From Desulfofundulus kuznetsovii DSM 6115 (GTDB lineage: Bacteria; Bacillota; Desulfotomaculia; Desulfotomaculales; Desulfovirgulaceae): DNA of 64,000 nucleotides. A program made the translations under genes and the position numbers. Every line of letters starts with the position of its first letter. The stretch's first letter is position 1. The stretch spans positions 1,139,001 to 1,203,000 of the forward strand of contig NC_015573.1 of NCBI RefSeq assembly GCF_000214705.1, written 5' to 3'. Shown piece by piece: positions 50,405 through 59,173 of this stretch. The notes beneath the pieces were generated by a model. That model made no database searches. It was given only the letters and a program-made list of their open reading frames with translations, and was not told the origin of the DNA.

Positions 50405-51484
50405 ATGCTTACCTATACGGTGCAGCCGGGGGACACACTTTCATCAATTGCCCAGCGTTTTAACACCACCGTGGAGAAGCTGGTGGCCTTGAATAATATT
50501 TCCGATCCCGATCATATCGACGTGGGGATGGTTTTAACCATTGAGGCGGACGGAGACGGTGGTGCCGGGGGAGACCCGGTTGCCGCCCGTGTTGTTGATG
50601 GACTTTTGTATGTTTTATCTACAGATCGCCGGACTTACCGCCAGGGGGAACCGGTACGTTTAACCTTAATTAAAGTAAACATCCAGGATAGCCCTATCAC
50701 CATGACCTATGCCACGGGCCAGCGTTTCGACTTTGCCGCCCTGCGGGAGGGCCGGGAAGTGTGGCGCTGGTCCTTTGGGAGGAGCTTTCCCCAAGTTGCC
50801 GGCCAGGTAACGCTTCAACCGGGGGAAAGCCAGACCTTCAGGGCGACCTGGGACCAGCGGAACAACGCAGGTAATCTGGTGGCACCCGGCAATTTCACCA
50901 TCCGGGGCTTCAACGTGGCCCGGGGGCTGGCCCAGCGTTTTGTTTCCATACCCATAAGTGTTGCGCCCGCGGTGGTGCCAACGCCGCCCCCGCCAACTGG
51001 CGTGTGCCCTACCGGTAATTTGTTACGGGATCCAGGTTTAGAGGAATGGCGGGATGTGAATACGCCTGTCTTGTGGAATGGAACCAACATTTTCCGCACC
51101 CCGTTAAACTGCGGGGGACGCTTTGCCGCCGGTATGGGGGCTGTGCCCAACCGCCAGGCCACCCTTACCCAGTCGGTGGCGGGCCTGCCCGGCCGGTTGT
51201 ATCAACTGAGCTTTTCCGCCCGGGAAATTCCCGGGCGGCCTCCCCGGGGGAACTTCTCCCTGGAAGCGGCGGTGTTTTTCTACGATGCCCAGGGGCGCCT
51301 GATCAGCAGGGCGGACCCCGTTTTCAGTGAAACCAGCATCCCGGAATCCTGCCGGCGTTTTTCCCTTACCACCGGTCTTTCTCCGGCACGTACGGGCCGG
51401 GTGGAGGTGCGGTTCATTTTTACTCCGGCAGCCGGCAACAATAACCCTGTGGCCGTTGATGAGGTGGATTTGCGCTGCATCTAA
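50405..51484 (+). CDS. LysM and BsuPI (intracellular proteinase inhibitor)-domain protein
   Basis: 359 aa from ATG 50405, eight bases after AGAGGG. LysM domain (~3-47, YTVQPGDTLSSIAQRFNTT) for glycan binding, BsuPI domain (~70-170; RRTYRQGEPVRLTLIKVNIQ, then the WRWSFGRSFPQ segment), a proline hinge (TPPPPTG) and a C-terminal beta-sandwich (~205-359) starting GNLLRDPGLEEWRDVNTP, similar to carbohydrate-binding modules. No signal peptide is seen, as in several spore-coat LysM proteins. A spore-envelope role is plausible but not shown. Confidence 0.75.
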   Translation: MLTYTVQPGDTLSSIAQRFNTTVEKLVALNNISDPDHIDVGMVLTIEADGDGGAGGDPVAARVVDGLLYVLSTDRRTYRQGEPVRLTLIKVNIQDSPITMTYATGQRFDFAALREGREVWRWSFGRSFPQVAGQVTLQPGESQTFRATWDQRNNAGNLVAPGNFTIRGFNVARGLAQRFVSIPISVAPAVVPTPPPPTGVCPTGNLLRDPGLEEWRDVNTPVLWNGTNIFRTPLNCGGRFAAGMGAVPNRQATLTQSVAGLPGRLYQLSFSAREIPGRPPRGNFSLEAAVFFYDAQGRLISRADPVFSETSIPESCRRFSLTTGLSPARTGRVEVRFIFTPAAGNNNPVAVDEVDLRCI

Positions 51485-51506
51485 TTCCGGCCACATCCCA
51501 TATAGC

Positions 51507-51536
51507 GAAAAAAGGGGGCTTTGAACCCCCTTTTTC
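51507..51536. terminator. Bidirectional terminator
   Basis: AAAAAGGGGG / CCCCCTTTTT stem with a 7-nt loop between the convergent LysM gene (+) and the FmdB gene (-). Confidence 0.9.
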
Positions 51537-51765
51537 AATGCCCGCAGGTGGCGCAGCTTCCCCCGGCGCAACCGCCACAGCTGCTGCCACCACTGCTGCT
51601 ACCGCCGGCATCCCGGTTGCCCAGGGAGGCAAAGCTGCTCATCACCCGGTTTGCGCCGGTGGCCTGGCATGCCGGGCATACCTGATGCTCACCACTTTCT
51701 CCCAGCGAGCATAATTTTTCAAAGCGGTGACCGCAGGTGTTGCAGCGAAATTCATAAATAGGCAT
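51535..51765 (-). CDS. FmdB-family zinc ribbon protein
   Basis: 76 aa. Zinc ribbon MPIYEFRCNTCGHRFEKLCS with a second pair CPAC, the FmdB/CxxC regulatory-protein family. The C-terminal ~25 residues are Gly/Ser/Cys-rich (GGSSSGGSSCGGCAGGSCAT), with four extra cysteines. Proposed roles of the family in regulating formamidase or amidase genes are weak; metal binding is the safe statement. Confidence 0.85.
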   Translation of the reverse strand: MPIYEFRCNTCGHRFEKLCSLGESGEHQVCPACQATGANRVMSSFASLGNRDAGGSSSGGSSCGGCAGGSCATCGH

Positions 51766-51932
51766 TCCGTAACACCCCTTTCCCCATTCACAGCCGGGAC
51801 TTCCCGGCTATTTTTAGCTTACGCCGCGGACCGGCACCTGTCAAGGAAGACCTTTTTCACTGTGTTAGAAGGGATTGTCCTCGTTGAAAGGGAATTAATA
51901 AAAAACTGACTTAAGCAGTTAGGAGGAGTTGC

Positions 51933-53495
51933 ATGCGCGTTCGTTTTCTCGGAGCTGCCCAAACGGTCACGGGCTCCTGCTTTCTTTTAGAAGTGGGAGC
52001 CAACCGGCTGATGGTGGATTGCGGCATGTTTCAAGGGCCCCGGACTTTAAGGGAGCGCAACTACCGGCCTTTCCCTGTATCACCCCTTAGCGTGGATTAC
52101 GTTTTGCTCACCCACGCCCATATAGATCACAGCGGCTTAATTCCCAAGCTGGTGAAACATGGTTTTCGGGGCAAGGTGCTGGCCACCCCGGCTACCATTG
52201 ATCTGTGTGCAGTCATGTTGCCCGACAGCGGGCACATCCAGGAAATGGAGGTAGAAAGGCTTAACCGCAAGGCCGCCCGGGCCGGCCGCCCGCTCATAGA
52301 ACCAATTTATAACGTTGAGGACGCCCACCGGGCCATGAATTTTTTTCAACCAGTCGATTACGGCCAGACGGTGAATCTTACCAAAGAGATCAGCGTACGC
52401 TTTTTGGAAGCGGGACACATCCTTGGTTCGGCCATGGTAGAACTTACGGTCAGGGAGGGGCGACAAGAAACCAAACTTCTTTTTACCGGGGATTTAGGGA
52501 AAAAGAACAAGCCCTTCCTTAAAGACCCCTCGTTTATTGACCATGCCGATTATGTATTCATCGAATCCACCTATGGTGACCGCCTGCACCCGGATCAGGG
52601 GGATCATGTAAATCTGCTCCACGATATTATCTGGGAGACCTATCGTAAAGGCGGCAATTTAATTATTCCCGCTTTTGCCGTGGAACGCACCCAGGATTTG
52701 CTTTATGATCTCAATCTCCTGATTGTCAACAACCGCTTCCCGCCCATGAAGGTTTATATTGACAGCCCCATGGCCGTGGCGGCCACGGAAGTTTTTAAAA
52801 AATATACACCTTATTTTGACCAGGAGACCCGGGAGCTTATAGCCCAAGGGAAGGACCCCCTGAACATGACCGCCCTTGAGTTTACCCGCACCACCGAAGA
52901 ATCCATGGCTTTAAATAAAATTAAAAGCGGGGCCATCATCATAGCGGCCAGCGGTATGTGCGAGGCCGGCCGGATCAAGCACCACCTGCGCCATAACCTG
53001 TGGCGTCCCGAATGCACCGTTCTTTTTGTTGGTTACCAGGCTCCTGGAACCAAGGGCCGTAAGATAAAAGACGGGGCAAAATACGTGCGCATTCACGGGG
53101 AAGAAGTGGCCGTACGGGCTACCATTAAAAGTATCGATAGTTTTTCTGCCCATGCGGATAAAGAAGAATTGCTGGAATGGTTGGGACACTTACAAAAACC
53201 CCCTACCAGGGTTTTCCTGGTGCACGGGGAACCTTCTTCCATGAATGTTCTGGCGCAGGATATTGCCCGTCGTTACGGTTATTCCGTGCACGTTCCCGTG
53301 CTTGAGGAAGAAGTGCAGCTTACCCCGGCTTTGCCGCTTGGCGAGGAGGAGTTGCGCCGGGCATATGACGCAGTGGCGAGCCGTTTACAGGATGTGCTGG
53401 CCAGTGGCCTGGGCAGGGGACATTACCAGGAGATTATGGAACAGCTGGACCATTTGAACGCCCTGCTGGCATCCATTCAAAAGCAGGCCAGTTAA
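51933..53495 (+). CDS. MBL-fold beta-CASP ribonuclease (CPSF/Ysh1-like)
   Basis: 520 aa, AGGAGG upstream. Metallo-beta-lactamase motif HAHIDHSG (~60), GHILGSAMVEL, GDLGKKN, the beta-CASP domain (~195-380) and the RNA-specificity C-terminus (FVGYQAPGTKGRKI, FSAHADKEELLEWL, VFLVHGEPSSMNVLAQ). The family cleaves RNA, some members as exonucleases. Related to archaeal CPSF-like proteins and bacterial YciF/TTHA0252. RNA substrate unknown. Confidence 0.88.
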   Translation: MRVRFLGAAQTVTGSCFLLEVGANRLMVDCGMFQGPRTLRERNYRPFPVSPLSVDYVLLTHAHIDHSGLIPKLVKHGFRGKVLATPATIDLCAVMLPDSGHIQEMEVERLNRKAARAGRPLIEPIYNVEDAHRAMNFFQPVDYGQTVNLTKEISVRFLEAGHILGSAMVELTVREGRQETKLLFTGDLGKKNKPFLKDPSFIDHADYVFIESTYGDRLHPDQGDHVNLLHDIIWETYRKGGNLIIPAFAVERTQDLLYDLNLLIVNNRFPPMKVYIDSPMAVAATEVFKKYTPYFDQETRELIAQGKDPLNMTALEFTRTTEESMALNKIKSGAIIIAASGMCEAGRIKHHLRHNLWRPECTVLFVGYQAPGTKGRKIKDGAKYVRIHGEEVAVRATIKSIDSFSAHADKEELLEWLGHLQKPPTRVFLVHGEPSSMNVLAQDIARRYGYSVHVPVLEEEVQLTPALPLGEEELRRAYDAVASRLQDVLASGLGRGHYQEIMEQLDHLNALLASIQKQAS

Positions 53496-53500
53496 TTACA

Positions 53501-53562
53501 TTGCCTGAAACAAGGCGTACCGGTATAATTATGGTGTAATCGGGAATTTTCCCGGTTTTTTG
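53501..53562 (+). promoter_or_regulatory. Promoter and terminator-like hairpin before pgeF
   Basis: TTGCCT (53501-53506), 17-bp spacer, TATAAT (53524-53529). Just downstream, CGGGAAttttCCCG followed by TTTTTTT (53541-53561) resembles a terminator; it probably ends the upstream beta-CASP transcript, with the promoter embedded before it. Confidence 0.6.
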
Positions 53563-53578
53563 GGAGGGACTGATTTCC

Positions 53579-54397
53579 GTGCCCGGCTACCTGTGGAGAG
53601 AAGAAGGGACGGTTAAGTGGCTGCTCTGGGAAGCCTTCCTGGACACCGGTTTGGTGAGCCATGGCTTTACCACCCGCCATGGCGGTGTCAGTACCGGGGA
53701 GTTCGCCACTTTAAATATGGCCTTTCACGTGGGTGATGACCCTGGTCATGTGCTGATCAACCGGGATCGGGCCTGCCGGGCTTTGGAAATGAACCCCGCA
53801 CACCTGGTGGCCGGCCAGCAGGTCCACGGGGACCGGGTGGCGGTGGTCGGGAAGGTTCACCGCGGCCGGGGGGCCCGGTCAACGGAAGATGCCCTGCCCG
53901 CCACTGATGCCCTGATTACCGGGGAACTCCTGGTACCCCTGTCCAGTTATTATGCCGATTGCGTGCCGGTTTTCCTTCTGGATCCGGTTCGGCGGGTGGT
54001 GGGTCTGGCCCATGCGGGCTGGAGGGGGACGTACCTTGACATTGCGGCCAAAACGGTGGAGGCCATGGGCCGTTTCTTTGGCAGCCGGCCCGGGGATTGC
54101 CTGGCGGGCATTGGCCCCTCCATTGGACCCTGTTGCTATGAAGTGGATGCGCCCCTGGTTGACCTGTTTAAAGAACATTTTCCCTTCTGGCAGGATCTTT
54201 TAGTTCCCAATCCGTCTGGCAAGTGGCAGCTCGACCTTTGGGAGGCCAACCGGCGCGTTCTCCTGGAAGCCGGCCTTGTACCGGAAAACATTTTTACAGC
54301 CGGTGTTTGCACCTGTTGCCGGCAGGACCTCTTTTTTTCCTACCGGGGGAGTGGCGGCCGTACCGGGAGGATGGCGGCCCTGATCATGTTAACTTAA
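53579..54397 (+). CDS. pgeF: Peptidoglycan editing factor PgeF (YlmD/YfiH, laccase domain)
   Basis: 272 aa, GTG start after GGGAGGG. Cu-oxidase_4 domain: HGFTTRHGGVSTGEFATLNM, QQVHGDRVAVVG, YYADCVPVFL, GLAHAGWRGTYLD and the C-terminal TCCRQDLFFSYR, with the Cys/His zinc site. Known members remove wrongly incorporated L-Ser from wall precursors or act as purine nucleoside phosphorylases; activity beyond family level is not determinable. Next to the phoP operon, 25 bp upstream of it. Confidence 0.9.
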   Translation: MPGYLWREEGTVKWLLWEAFLDTGLVSHGFTTRHGGVSTGEFATLNMAFHVGDDPGHVLINRDRACRALEMNPAHLVAGQQVHGDRVAVVGKVHRGRGARSTEDALPATDALITGELLVPLSSYYADCVPVFLLDPVRRVVGLAHAGWRGTYLDIAAKTVEAMGRFFGSRPGDCLAGIGPSIGPCCYEVDAPLVDLFKEHFPFWQDLLVPNPSGKWQLDLWEANRRVLLEAGLVPENIFTAGVCTCCRQDLFFSYRGSGGRTGRMAALIMLT

Positions 54398-54422
54398 CCC
54401 GCCGCTTAAAGGAGGCGACTAT

Positions 54423-55133
54423 ATGGCTAAAATCCTGGTTGTGGATGATGAAGAGCATATTGTGGAGTTGATCCGCTTTAACCTGGAAAAGGAAGGTTAC
54501 CAGGTAATAGCCGCCACGGACGGGAATACCGCCATCGAAATGGCACGCTCCCAGCGGCCCGATCTCATCCTCCTTGATGTGATGTTGCCGGGACAGGATG
54601 GCCTGGCGGTCTGTCGCACCCTGCAGCAGGAGGCCGAAACCCGGCATATTCCGGTAATCATGATCAGTGCCCGGGGGGAGGAACTGGATAAGGTACTGGG
54701 TCTGGAAATGGGAGCCGACGACTACGTCACCAAGCCTTTCAGCCCGCGGGAGCTGGTGGCCCGGGTCAAAGCCCGGTTGCGCCGGGCGCCTGGGGAAGGC
54801 GAAGGCAGGGGTGTTCGCCCTCCGGGGGGAAGACTGGTCCGCGGGCGGCTGGTAATTGACCCGGATCGTTTCCTGGTTACCGTGGACGGCGTTAAACAGG
54901 ACCTAACTCCGAAGGAATTCGAGTTACTGCGTTTTCTGGCCAGTGAGCCGGGAAAAGTTTTTTCCCGTGAATACCTGCTGGAACAGATCTGGGGTTACGA
55001 TTATGCCGGGGACTCCCGGACGGTGGATGTGCATATACGCCATATCCGTCAAAAGCTGGAACAGGTGCCCAACGCGCCCCAGTATATTGAAACGGTGCGT
55101 GGGGTGGGTTATCGCTTCCGGGAGGTGCCTTAG
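54423..55133 (+). CDS. phoP: Phosphate-type response regulator PhoP (OmpR/PhoB family)
   Basis: 236 aa, ATG after AAAGGAGGCGACTAT. Receiver domain with DD pair (LVVDDEEHI), phospho-acceptor Asp in DLILLDVMLPGQDG (~53) and TKPFSPREL; winged-helix domain (~130-232; LTPKEFELLRFLASEPGKVF, VDVHIRHIRQKLEQ, GVGYRFRE). Followed immediately by its kinase. Named phoP by context with phoR-pstB-phoU. Confidence 0.9.
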   Translation: MAKILVVDDEEHIVELIRFNLEKEGYQVIAATDGNTAIEMARSQRPDLILLDVMLPGQDGLAVCRTLQQEAETRHIPVIMISARGEELDKVLGLEMGADDYVTKPFSPRELVARVKARLRRAPGEGEGRGVRPPGGRLVRGRLVIDPDRFLVTVDGVKQDLTPKEFELLRFLASEPGKVFSREYLLEQIWGYDYAGDSRTVDVHIRHIRQKLEQVPNAPQYIETVRGVGYRFREVP

Positions 55134-55136
55134 AGG

Positions 55137-56528
55137 GTGAAGCTTAACTTCCTGCGGGGTATTTCCTGGCGGCCGGTGGTCAGTTATTTTTTCCTGATGG
55201 CCATCTTTTTTGCCCTTTTGCAGCTTTATGCCGCTAAAAAACTGAGCGTATTAGGAGCTTTATTTATTATCCTGCCCCTATCGGTATTACTGGCCTGGCT
55301 TTTATACCAGAGGGTCATCGGTCCGTTAAATGAAATCATTGCCGCGGCCAGGGATATGGCCCGGGGCAACCTGGGCCGGGAACTGCATATTTATACCCAG
55401 GATGAAATAGGGGAACTGGCCCGCAGCATTAATGACATGGCCCGTCAACTGCGGAACACTATTGACATGATTACCGATGAAAGGAACCGGGCCCGCGCCA
55501 TTCTGGACAGCATGGCCGACGGGGTAATTGCCCTGGATCGGGAGGGTCGCGTGCTGCTCATAAACCCGGTGGTAGAGGAAATATTTGACTTAAGGCAGGA
55601 AACCTGCCTGGGGAAAAAAATCCTGGGAGTTATCCGCAACTATGACGTTGAGCGCCTCCTGCGCAAGGCTCTGGAGACACAAAAACCCACCAGCGAGGAA
55701 GTAAAAATTTTCGGGGCCGGCTCCGACCCTCGTATTTTCCGCCTCCATGCCACCCCTTTAAAAGGCTCCAACCGGGAAACCGGGGGGGTAGTGGTGGTCC
55801 TGCGGGATATTACCGAACGCAAAAAACTGGAACAGATGCGTACGGAGTTTGTGGCCAATGTTTCCCATGAACTGCGTACTCCATTAACTTCCATCAAGGG
55901 TTTTTTGGAAACCCTTCTGGACGGGGCTATGAATGATCCCAAAACTTCCCGCCAGTTTCTGGAAATAATGAGTCAGGAAACCGAACGCCTGACCCGTCTG
56001 GTGGACGATCTGCTGGATCTCTCCAAGATTGAGGAACGACGGGTGGTGCACCGCTGGCAACCGGTGAATTTGGTGGACATTATCAACCGCGTGGCTTCCC
56101 TGTTCCGGCCGCAGGCAAAGGAAAAAGCACTCACCCTTTCCCTGGAAGTGCCCCGGGATCTGCCCAGCGTGTATGGTGATCCCGATATGCTTGCCCAGGT
56201 GTTGATTAATTTGCTGGACAACGCCATTAAATATACCCCGCCCCGGGGCAGCGTAACCATCCGGGCCATGGTCCTGGAGGATCAGTTGAGGGTAGAGGTG
56301 GAAGATACCGGCATTGGCATTCCTGCCGAAAGCCTGCCCCGTATATTTGAGCGTTTCTACCGTGTGGATAAGGCCCGTTCCCGGGAACTGGGGGGTTTTG
56401 GTATCGGCCTGGCCATTGTGAAACATATTATTCGCGCTCATGGCGGCAAGATTGAGGTGGAAAGTACACCCGGCAAGGGAAGTTTGTTCTACTTTACCCT
56501 GCCCCTGGCTGAACCGGCATCCCGTTAA
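55137..56528 (+). CDS. phoR: Phosphate-type sensor histidine kinase PhoR
   Basis: 463 aa, GTG start 3 bp after phoP. Two adjacent TM helices (~14-62) with almost no extracytoplasmic loop, HAMP (~63-115), PAS (~120-225), HisKA with the phospho-His in NVSHELRTPLTSIKG (~245) and HATPase (NLLDNAIKYTPP, FGIGLAIVKHIIRAHGG). The lack of a large outside sensor suits a kinase that reads the Pst/PhoU complex. The HAMP-PAS layout is like other Gram-positive PhoR. Confidence 0.9.
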   Translation: MKLNFLRGISWRPVVSYFFLMAIFFALLQLYAAKKLSVLGALFIILPLSVLLAWLLYQRVIGPLNEIIAAARDMARGNLGRELHIYTQDEIGELARSINDMARQLRNTIDMITDERNRARAILDSMADGVIALDREGRVLLINPVVEEIFDLRQETCLGKKILGVIRNYDVERLLRKALETQKPTSEEVKIFGAGSDPRIFRLHATPLKGSNRETGGVVVVLRDITERKKLEQMRTEFVANVSHELRTPLTSIKGFLETLLDGAMNDPKTSRQFLEIMSQETERLTRLVDDLLDLSKIEERRVVHRWQPVNLVDIINRVASLFRPQAKEKALTLSLEVPRDLPSVYGDPDMLAQVLINLLDNAIKYTPPRGSVTIRAMVLEDQLRVEVEDTGIGIPAESLPRIFERFYRVDKARSRELGGFGIGLAIVKHIIRAHGGKIEVESTPGKGSLFYFTLPLAEPASR

Positions 56529-56538
56529 TCAAAAATAG

Positions 56539-56574
56539 CCTTTGGTAAACCATAATTAACATTCCTTTGGTAAA
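56539..56574 (+). repeat. Direct repeat before pstB, candidate PhoP operator
   Basis: CCTTTGGTAAA occurs twice (56539-56549 and 56564-56574), 25 bp apart, with TTAACA between (56556-56561), in the 90-bp phoR-pstB gap. PhoP-type TTNACA elements and helical spacing make an operator possible. Confidence 0.4.
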
Positions 56575-56618
56575 ACGGGCCACAATGACAAAAAAAGAGT
56601 TGACTTGGGGGGTGCCCG

Positions 56619-57380
56619 ATGGAAGAACACGTGAAGATTGCCGTTAAAGATTTAAACCTTTATTATAAAGATTTTCACGCCCTTAAAGATATCAATTTAG
56701 ATATAAAGGCCAATAAAATCACTGCTCTTATTGGTCCTTCCGGTTGCGGCAAGTCAACCTTTTTGCGTACCTTAAACCGGATGAACGATCTTATCGAGGG
56801 AGTACGGATAGAGGGAACGGTTTTACTGGACGGCCGGGATATCTACGCCCCCGATGTGGATGTGGTTTACTTACGCAAACGAGTCGGGATGGTCTTCCAG
56901 CGTCCGAATCCCTTTCCCATGTCGGTGTATGATAACGTGGCGTACGGCCCGAGGGTTCACGGTATCAAGAATAAGCGGCTGTTGGACGAAATTGTGGAAA
57001 GGAGCCTGCGGAACGCGGCCCTGTGGGATGAGGTGCAGGACCGCTTATTTAAATCGGCCCTGGGCCTTTCCGGTGGCCAGCAGCAACGCCTCTGCATTGC
57101 CCGCCTCCTGGCGGTGGAACCGGAAGTGCTGCTGATGGACGAACCCAGTTCCGCCCTGGATCCCATTTCCACTCTCAAAATAGAAGAGCTGATCCAGGTG
57201 CTGAAGAAAGATTACACCATTGTGATTGTGACCCACAATATGCAGCAGGCCGCCCGGGTTTCGGACATTACCGCGTATTTTTTAAACGGCGAACTGGTGG
57301 AATGGGGGACGACGGATGAAATCTTTACCCGTCCCAAAGATCAGCGTACGGAAGATTATATTACCGGTCGATTTGGTTAG
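56619..57380 (+). CDS. pstB: Phosphate ABC transporter ATP-binding protein PstB
   Basis: 253 aa. Walker [21 protein letters not shown] (~37-56), Q-loop [20 protein letters not shown] (classic PstB), signature [16 protein letters not shown] and Walker [14 protein letters not shown], with D-loop and [11 protein letters not shown]. Drives high-affinity phosphate import and signals through PhoU to PhoR. The usual neighbours pstS, pstC and pstA are absent between phoR and here. Confidence 0.95.
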   Translation: MEEHVKIAVKDLNLYYKDFHALKDINLDIKANKITALIGPSGCGKSTFLRTLNRMNDLIEGVRIEGTVLLDGRDIYAPDVDVVYLRKRVGMVFQRPNPFPMSVYDNVAYGPRVHGIKNKRLLDEIVERSLRNAALWDEVQDRLFKSALGLSGGQQQRLCIARLLAVEPEVLLMDEPSSALDPISTLKIEELIQVLKKDYTIVIVTHNMQQAARVSDITAYFLNGELVEWGTTDEIFTRPKDQRTEDYITGRFG

Positions 57381-57458
57381 GACTTTGAGGTTTGCCGTTC
57401 ACCTGCGAATTTTGGCGCAAAGGACGAAAACTTGCATGTTTTTGCGGGAGGGATGACC

Positions 57459-58118
57459 GTGAGTCCCCGTTCTTCCTTTGATAAAGCCCTGGCTGAACTC
57501 CAGCAGGATATCCTGCGCATGGCCAGTCTGGTGGAACAGGCCATTTATGATGCGGTGCAATCCCTGGTCAAGCTCGACGTGGCAAGTGCGGCCCAGGTAA
57601 TCATGGGCGATGAGATGATCGATGAACTTTACCTGGAAATTGAAGATAAATGCGTAAAATTAATTGCCACCCAGCAACCCATTGCCCGGGATTTGCGGGT
57701 GGCCATCACCGGGATCAAGATTCTTTTGAGTCTGGAACGGATGGCCGATCATGCGGTGGATATCGCCCGGGCCACCATGTGTTTGAGCGGGCAGCCTTTG
57801 ACGGTAAAATGCCTGGAATATATTCCTCAAATGGGACGGCTTGCCCAGCAAATGGTCAAAGATGGACTGGATGCCTATGTTAATGGTGATGTCCAAAAGG
57901 CCAGGGAGATGTGTGCCCTGGATGATGAAGTGGACTATATCTTTGCTAGAGTCTTCCGGGAACTGATCAACGGCATGATAGAGAATCCCAAAACAGTGAT
58001 GCAATCGGCCTACCTTCTTTACGTCAGTCGCTACCTGGAAAGGATTGCCGACCATGCCACCAATATTGGAGAGGCCGTCATCTACCTGGTCACGGGTGAA
58101 CGCCGGGAACTGAACTAA
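57459..58118 (+). CDS. phoU: Phosphate signalling protein PhoU
   Basis: 219 aa from GTG 57459, six bases after GGGAGGG; the longer frame from 57432 lies across the SD. Two PhoU three-helix repeats with the metal-binding motifs EIEDKCVKLIATQQPIARDL, RMADHAVDIAR and YLERIADHATNIGE. PhoU mediates repression of PhoR when phosphate is plentiful. It ends the phoP-phoR-pstB-phoU run; a GC-rich stretch with a T run follows. Confidence 0.93.
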   Translation: MSPRSSFDKALAELQQDILRMASLVEQAIYDAVQSLVKLDVASAAQVIMGDEMIDELYLEIEDKCVKLIATQQPIARDLRVAITGIKILLSLERMADHAVDIARATMCLSGQPLTVKCLEYIPQMGRLAQQMVKDGLDAYVNGDVQKAREMCALDDEVDYIFARVFRELINGMIENPKTVMQSAYLLYVSRYLERIADHATNIGEAVIYLVTGERRELN

Positions 58119-58228
58119 TTTTCTTACCCGGGCGCCAGTTGCCGGTTCTTTTTTCGCAGGATTTGCACCAAGAGCCGTCGAATAAAACAAGTTACGCATC
58201 TTTATCTGAATCTTGGCAGGTGACGGGG

Positions 58229-59155
58229 TTGATCTCCCTGCTCCGGGCCAGAAAAATATTCCCTTTGTCGATCCTTTCTCTGGTGGTTCTTTTTTTCCTC
58301 TGGTGGCTGGGAAATCGCACCTGGTACCTGGTCGAGACACGGCTGGTCAGGGTGGAATGGTTGGAGGAGGACAAGGTTTCCCGTACCATTACCACCTCCG
58401 GCTGGCTGATTAAGGAAGAGCAACTGCTTCCCTCACCGGGAAGGGGCCAGTTAAGGCTGCTGGTAAGTGACGGGCAGCGGGTGCGGGCCGGAGGAGCGGT
58501 GGCAGAGATCCTTCTGGCTGATAATGGTAACGATGGAAGAAAGATAGTTGTTTATGCACCCCGGGGAGGGGTTTTTTGCAACCATATCGATGGACTGGAA
58601 AAGGTATTGCGGCCTGGAAATGCATTAGAAATGGAGGCCGTGGAAAAACTGGGGACAAAATCCGCTTCCCCCGGTACGGGGAACCGGGTAGAAAAAGGGG
58701 AACCCGTAGGCAAGTTGGTGGACAACCTGTCCGGCATATGGTACTGGTGCCGCGTTCCCCGGGAGGAAGCCGGAGCTGGAAGATGGTCTTCCGGGCAGCC
58801 GGTGGTCGTTCTATGGCAGGGGCGGCAAATGCGCGCCCGGTTGGAGAAAATTACCGGGGAAGAGATGCTCTTTCTGTTATCCGTTTATCCCGGCGACCTG
58901 GTCCACCAGCGCCAGGTCCAGCTGGAGCTGGTGACGGGAGAAGTGGCCGGTTTTCTGGTCCCTCCCCGGGCGGTGGTGGAGCGGGACGGGCAACCCGGGA
59001 TTTATGTCATTTCCCGGCGCCGGGCCACCTGGGTGCCCGTTCAGGTTCTGGGTGAAACGTCAGGACGGGTGGTTATTTCCGGCCAGAGTCTATCTACCCG
59101 CACCCGCTATGTGACCAACCCTTTCTGGGTCCGGGAGGGAGACAGGCTGGAATGA
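58229..59155 (+). CDS. HlyD-like membrane-fusion/adaptor protein
   Basis: 309 aa from TTG 58229 (AGGTGA five bases upstream); the frame is open to 58139, but that part covers a terminator-like segment. N-terminal TM (~9-27, PLSILSLVVLFFLWWLGN) and an extracytoplasmic part with a biotinyl-lipoyl-like fold (LLVSDGQRVRAGGAVAEIL ~75-95) and beta-barrel (RAVVERDGQPGIYVI ~250). No coiled-coil hairpin of the long MFPs and no ABC or RND partner next door. Found beside yggS-sepF in related genomes by my recollection; role unknown. Confidence 0.7.
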   Translation: MISLLRARKIFPLSILSLVVLFFLWWLGNRTWYLVETRLVRVEWLEEDKVSRTITTSGWLIKEEQLLPSPGRGQLRLLVSDGQRVRAGGAVAEILLADNGNDGRKIVVYAPRGGVFCNHIDGLEKVLRPGNALEMEAVEKLGTKSASPGTGNRVEKGEPVGKLVDNLSGIWYWCRVPREEAGAGRWSSGQPVVVLWQGRQMRARLEKITGEEMLFLLSVYPGDLVHQRQVQLELVTGEVAGFLVPPRAVVERDGQPGIYVISRRRATWVPVQVLGETSGRVVISGQSLSTRTRYVTNPFWVREGDRLE

Positions 59156-59173
59156 GAGCTGGGGGGAAAGATA

